Part shown: piece after piece, positions 6,913 through 7,315 of the stretch
Layout of the letters: each line of letters opens with the position of its first letter
Numbering within the stretch: position 1 is the first letter of the stretch
Assembly: GCA_009914575.1 (NCBI GenBank)
Contig: WNEB01000071.1
Location: 1 to 7,315 of the forward strand
From: Burkholderia gladioli
GTDB taxonomy: Bacteria; Pseudomonadota; Gammaproteobacteria; Burkholderiales; Burkholderiaceae
Length of the DNA stretch: 7,315 bases
Reading direction: 5' to 3'
The notes under the pieces: model-generated
Database searches by the model: none
What the model saw: the letters and a program-made list of their open reading frames with translations, nothing else
What the model was told of the DNA's origin: nothing
Program-made: the position numbers and the translations under genes

Positions 6913-7156
6913 CCTCAAATCTGAAGTGCAACACCTTCGCCAACCGGTAAAGTCCGCGAATGGCAAAGAGAACGTACCAACAACTGCAACCTGAAGAACG
7001 TATGCGAATCGCTCCCCCTCGACGTTGAGTCGCGAACTGGCCCGCAACACGCAGACCAACGGCATGTACTGCCCACGTGTCGCCCAAGCGGCTCGCATCG
7101 CCCGACGGCAAGCCGCCCGGTCGCCGTTGAAGCTCGCACCCGATTCGATCCTTTGG
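6913..7156 (+). mobile_element. IS30-family element remnant, left end
   Basis: The CTCAAATCTGAAGTGCAACA segment (6914-6934) resembles left terminal repeats of IS30-family elements, and an IS30-type transposase start follows at 6960. The exact outer boundary is uncertain. The element is cut at about 7156 by an IS5-family end, so its right half lies beyond the window or is lost. GGCCGCC (6886-6892) and GGCGGCC (6908-6914) flank the proposed junction with the chromosome. Confidence 0.6.
6960..7156 (+). pseudogene. IS30-family transposase, N-terminal fragment with internal deletion
   Basis: The frame from ATG 6960 reads MAKRTYQQLQPEERMRI and hits TGA at 7026-7028. Another frame picks up RSPSTLSRELARNTQTNGMY (from about 7010) and continues YCPRVAQAARIARRQ and SPLKLAPDSILW to 7156. 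Intact IS30-family transposases have roughly 20-25 residues of helix-turn-helix between these two blocks, so an internal out-of-frame deletion has removed part of the DNA-binding region. After the Trp at 7154-7156 the homology ends and the IS5-family terminus starts. The catalytic DDE domain is absent from the window. The block is inactive as a transposase. Confidence 0.8.
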
Positions 7157-7315
7157 GGGGCGTTGTTGCATAAATCGAGTGTGAGGATGCAATAGCATCG
7201 ACGGGCATAATTTCAGGCGATACGAACGGATTGCGGACGAGCGAGGTCCGCCATACGGTTGATGACGCCGACGCGAACGGAGACCTCGGTCGCCTGCGAG
7301 TCGATGTGACGCGCC
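7157..7315 (-). mobile_element. IS5-family insertion sequence, one end (runs off the window)
   Basis: The end is marked by GGGGCGTTGTTGCATAAATC (7157-7176), typical of Burkholderia IS5-type termini, with the transposase C-terminus pointing toward it. The element has inserted into the IS30 transposase fragment. The boundary is uncertain by a few bases because the target and element share a run of G at 7155-7160. The target duplication cannot be judged without the other end. Confidence 0.75.
7213..7315 (-). CDS. IS5-family transposase, C-terminal end (partial)
   Basis: The minus-strand frame entering at 7314 reads ARHIDSQATEVSVRVGVINR, then MADLARPQSVRIA and a TGA at 7213-7215. I recognise this as the C-terminal end of an IS5-family DDE transposase common in Burkholderia. 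Only the last 33 residues are in the window; the start and the catalytic residues lie beyond 7315. The visible part is undamaged, unlike the IS30 gene it interrupts, so this insertion may be recent. Confidence 0.75.
   Translation of the reverse strand, partial: ARHIDSQATEVSVRVGVINRMADLARPQSVRIA

Noticed and set aside
1..7315. CRISPR arrays, tRNA or rRNA genes, riboswitches
   Set aside because: I saw no regularly spaced repeats, cloverleaf with CCA end, or recognisable riboswitch cores on either strand.

Overview
High GC content, a GC-rich third codon position and the order rpsU / fliC–fliD–fliT place this window in a Burkholderia-type betaproteobacterium. The FliC sequence and the IS types look closest to the plant- and insect-associated B. 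gladioli/glumae side of the genus; that last step is inference from memory of the family. The main message is gene decay. Of seven recognisable chromosomal genes, five carry a disabling change (fliT, fliD, fliC, tag and a BadF-type sugar kinase gene). Only rpsU and a Cof-type HAD phosphatase gene read cleanly.

Layout. Positions 1-107 hold unassigned sequence with a 24-codon open tail. Positions 108-3314 hold the minus-strand flagellar block, transcribed fliC, then fliD, then fliT. fliC has a stop at codon 3. A rho-independent terminator lies behind fliC. fliD has a one-base frameshift and no stop at its expected end, so it reads in frame into fliT. fliT has lost one GC unit of a dinucleotide tract. 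The 592-base fliC/rpsU spacer holds a probable sigma-28 promoter for fliC and several dyads. rpsU (3907-4119) is intact and ends in a textbook terminator. tag (minus) is frameshifted by one extra G and has a perfect 17-bp inverted repeat just ahead of its ribosome binding site. A divergent kinase gene of the BadF/BadG/BcrA/BcrD family is broken by an extra AT. The HAD hydrolase gene (6030-6857) follows, intact. The right edge is an IS30-family remnant with an internal deletion, itself interrupted by an IS5-family element that runs off the window.

How it fits together. FliC is the filament, FliD its cap and FliT the FliD chaperone. With all three damaged the cell could not build a normal filament from these copies. 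Together with nested IS elements and broken repair and sugar-kinase genes, this suggests a lineage in early genome reduction (host-restricted symbiont or pathogen). The main rival explanation is a low-accuracy assembly that inserted small indels; raw reads would decide. I saw no sign of a new multi-gene system.
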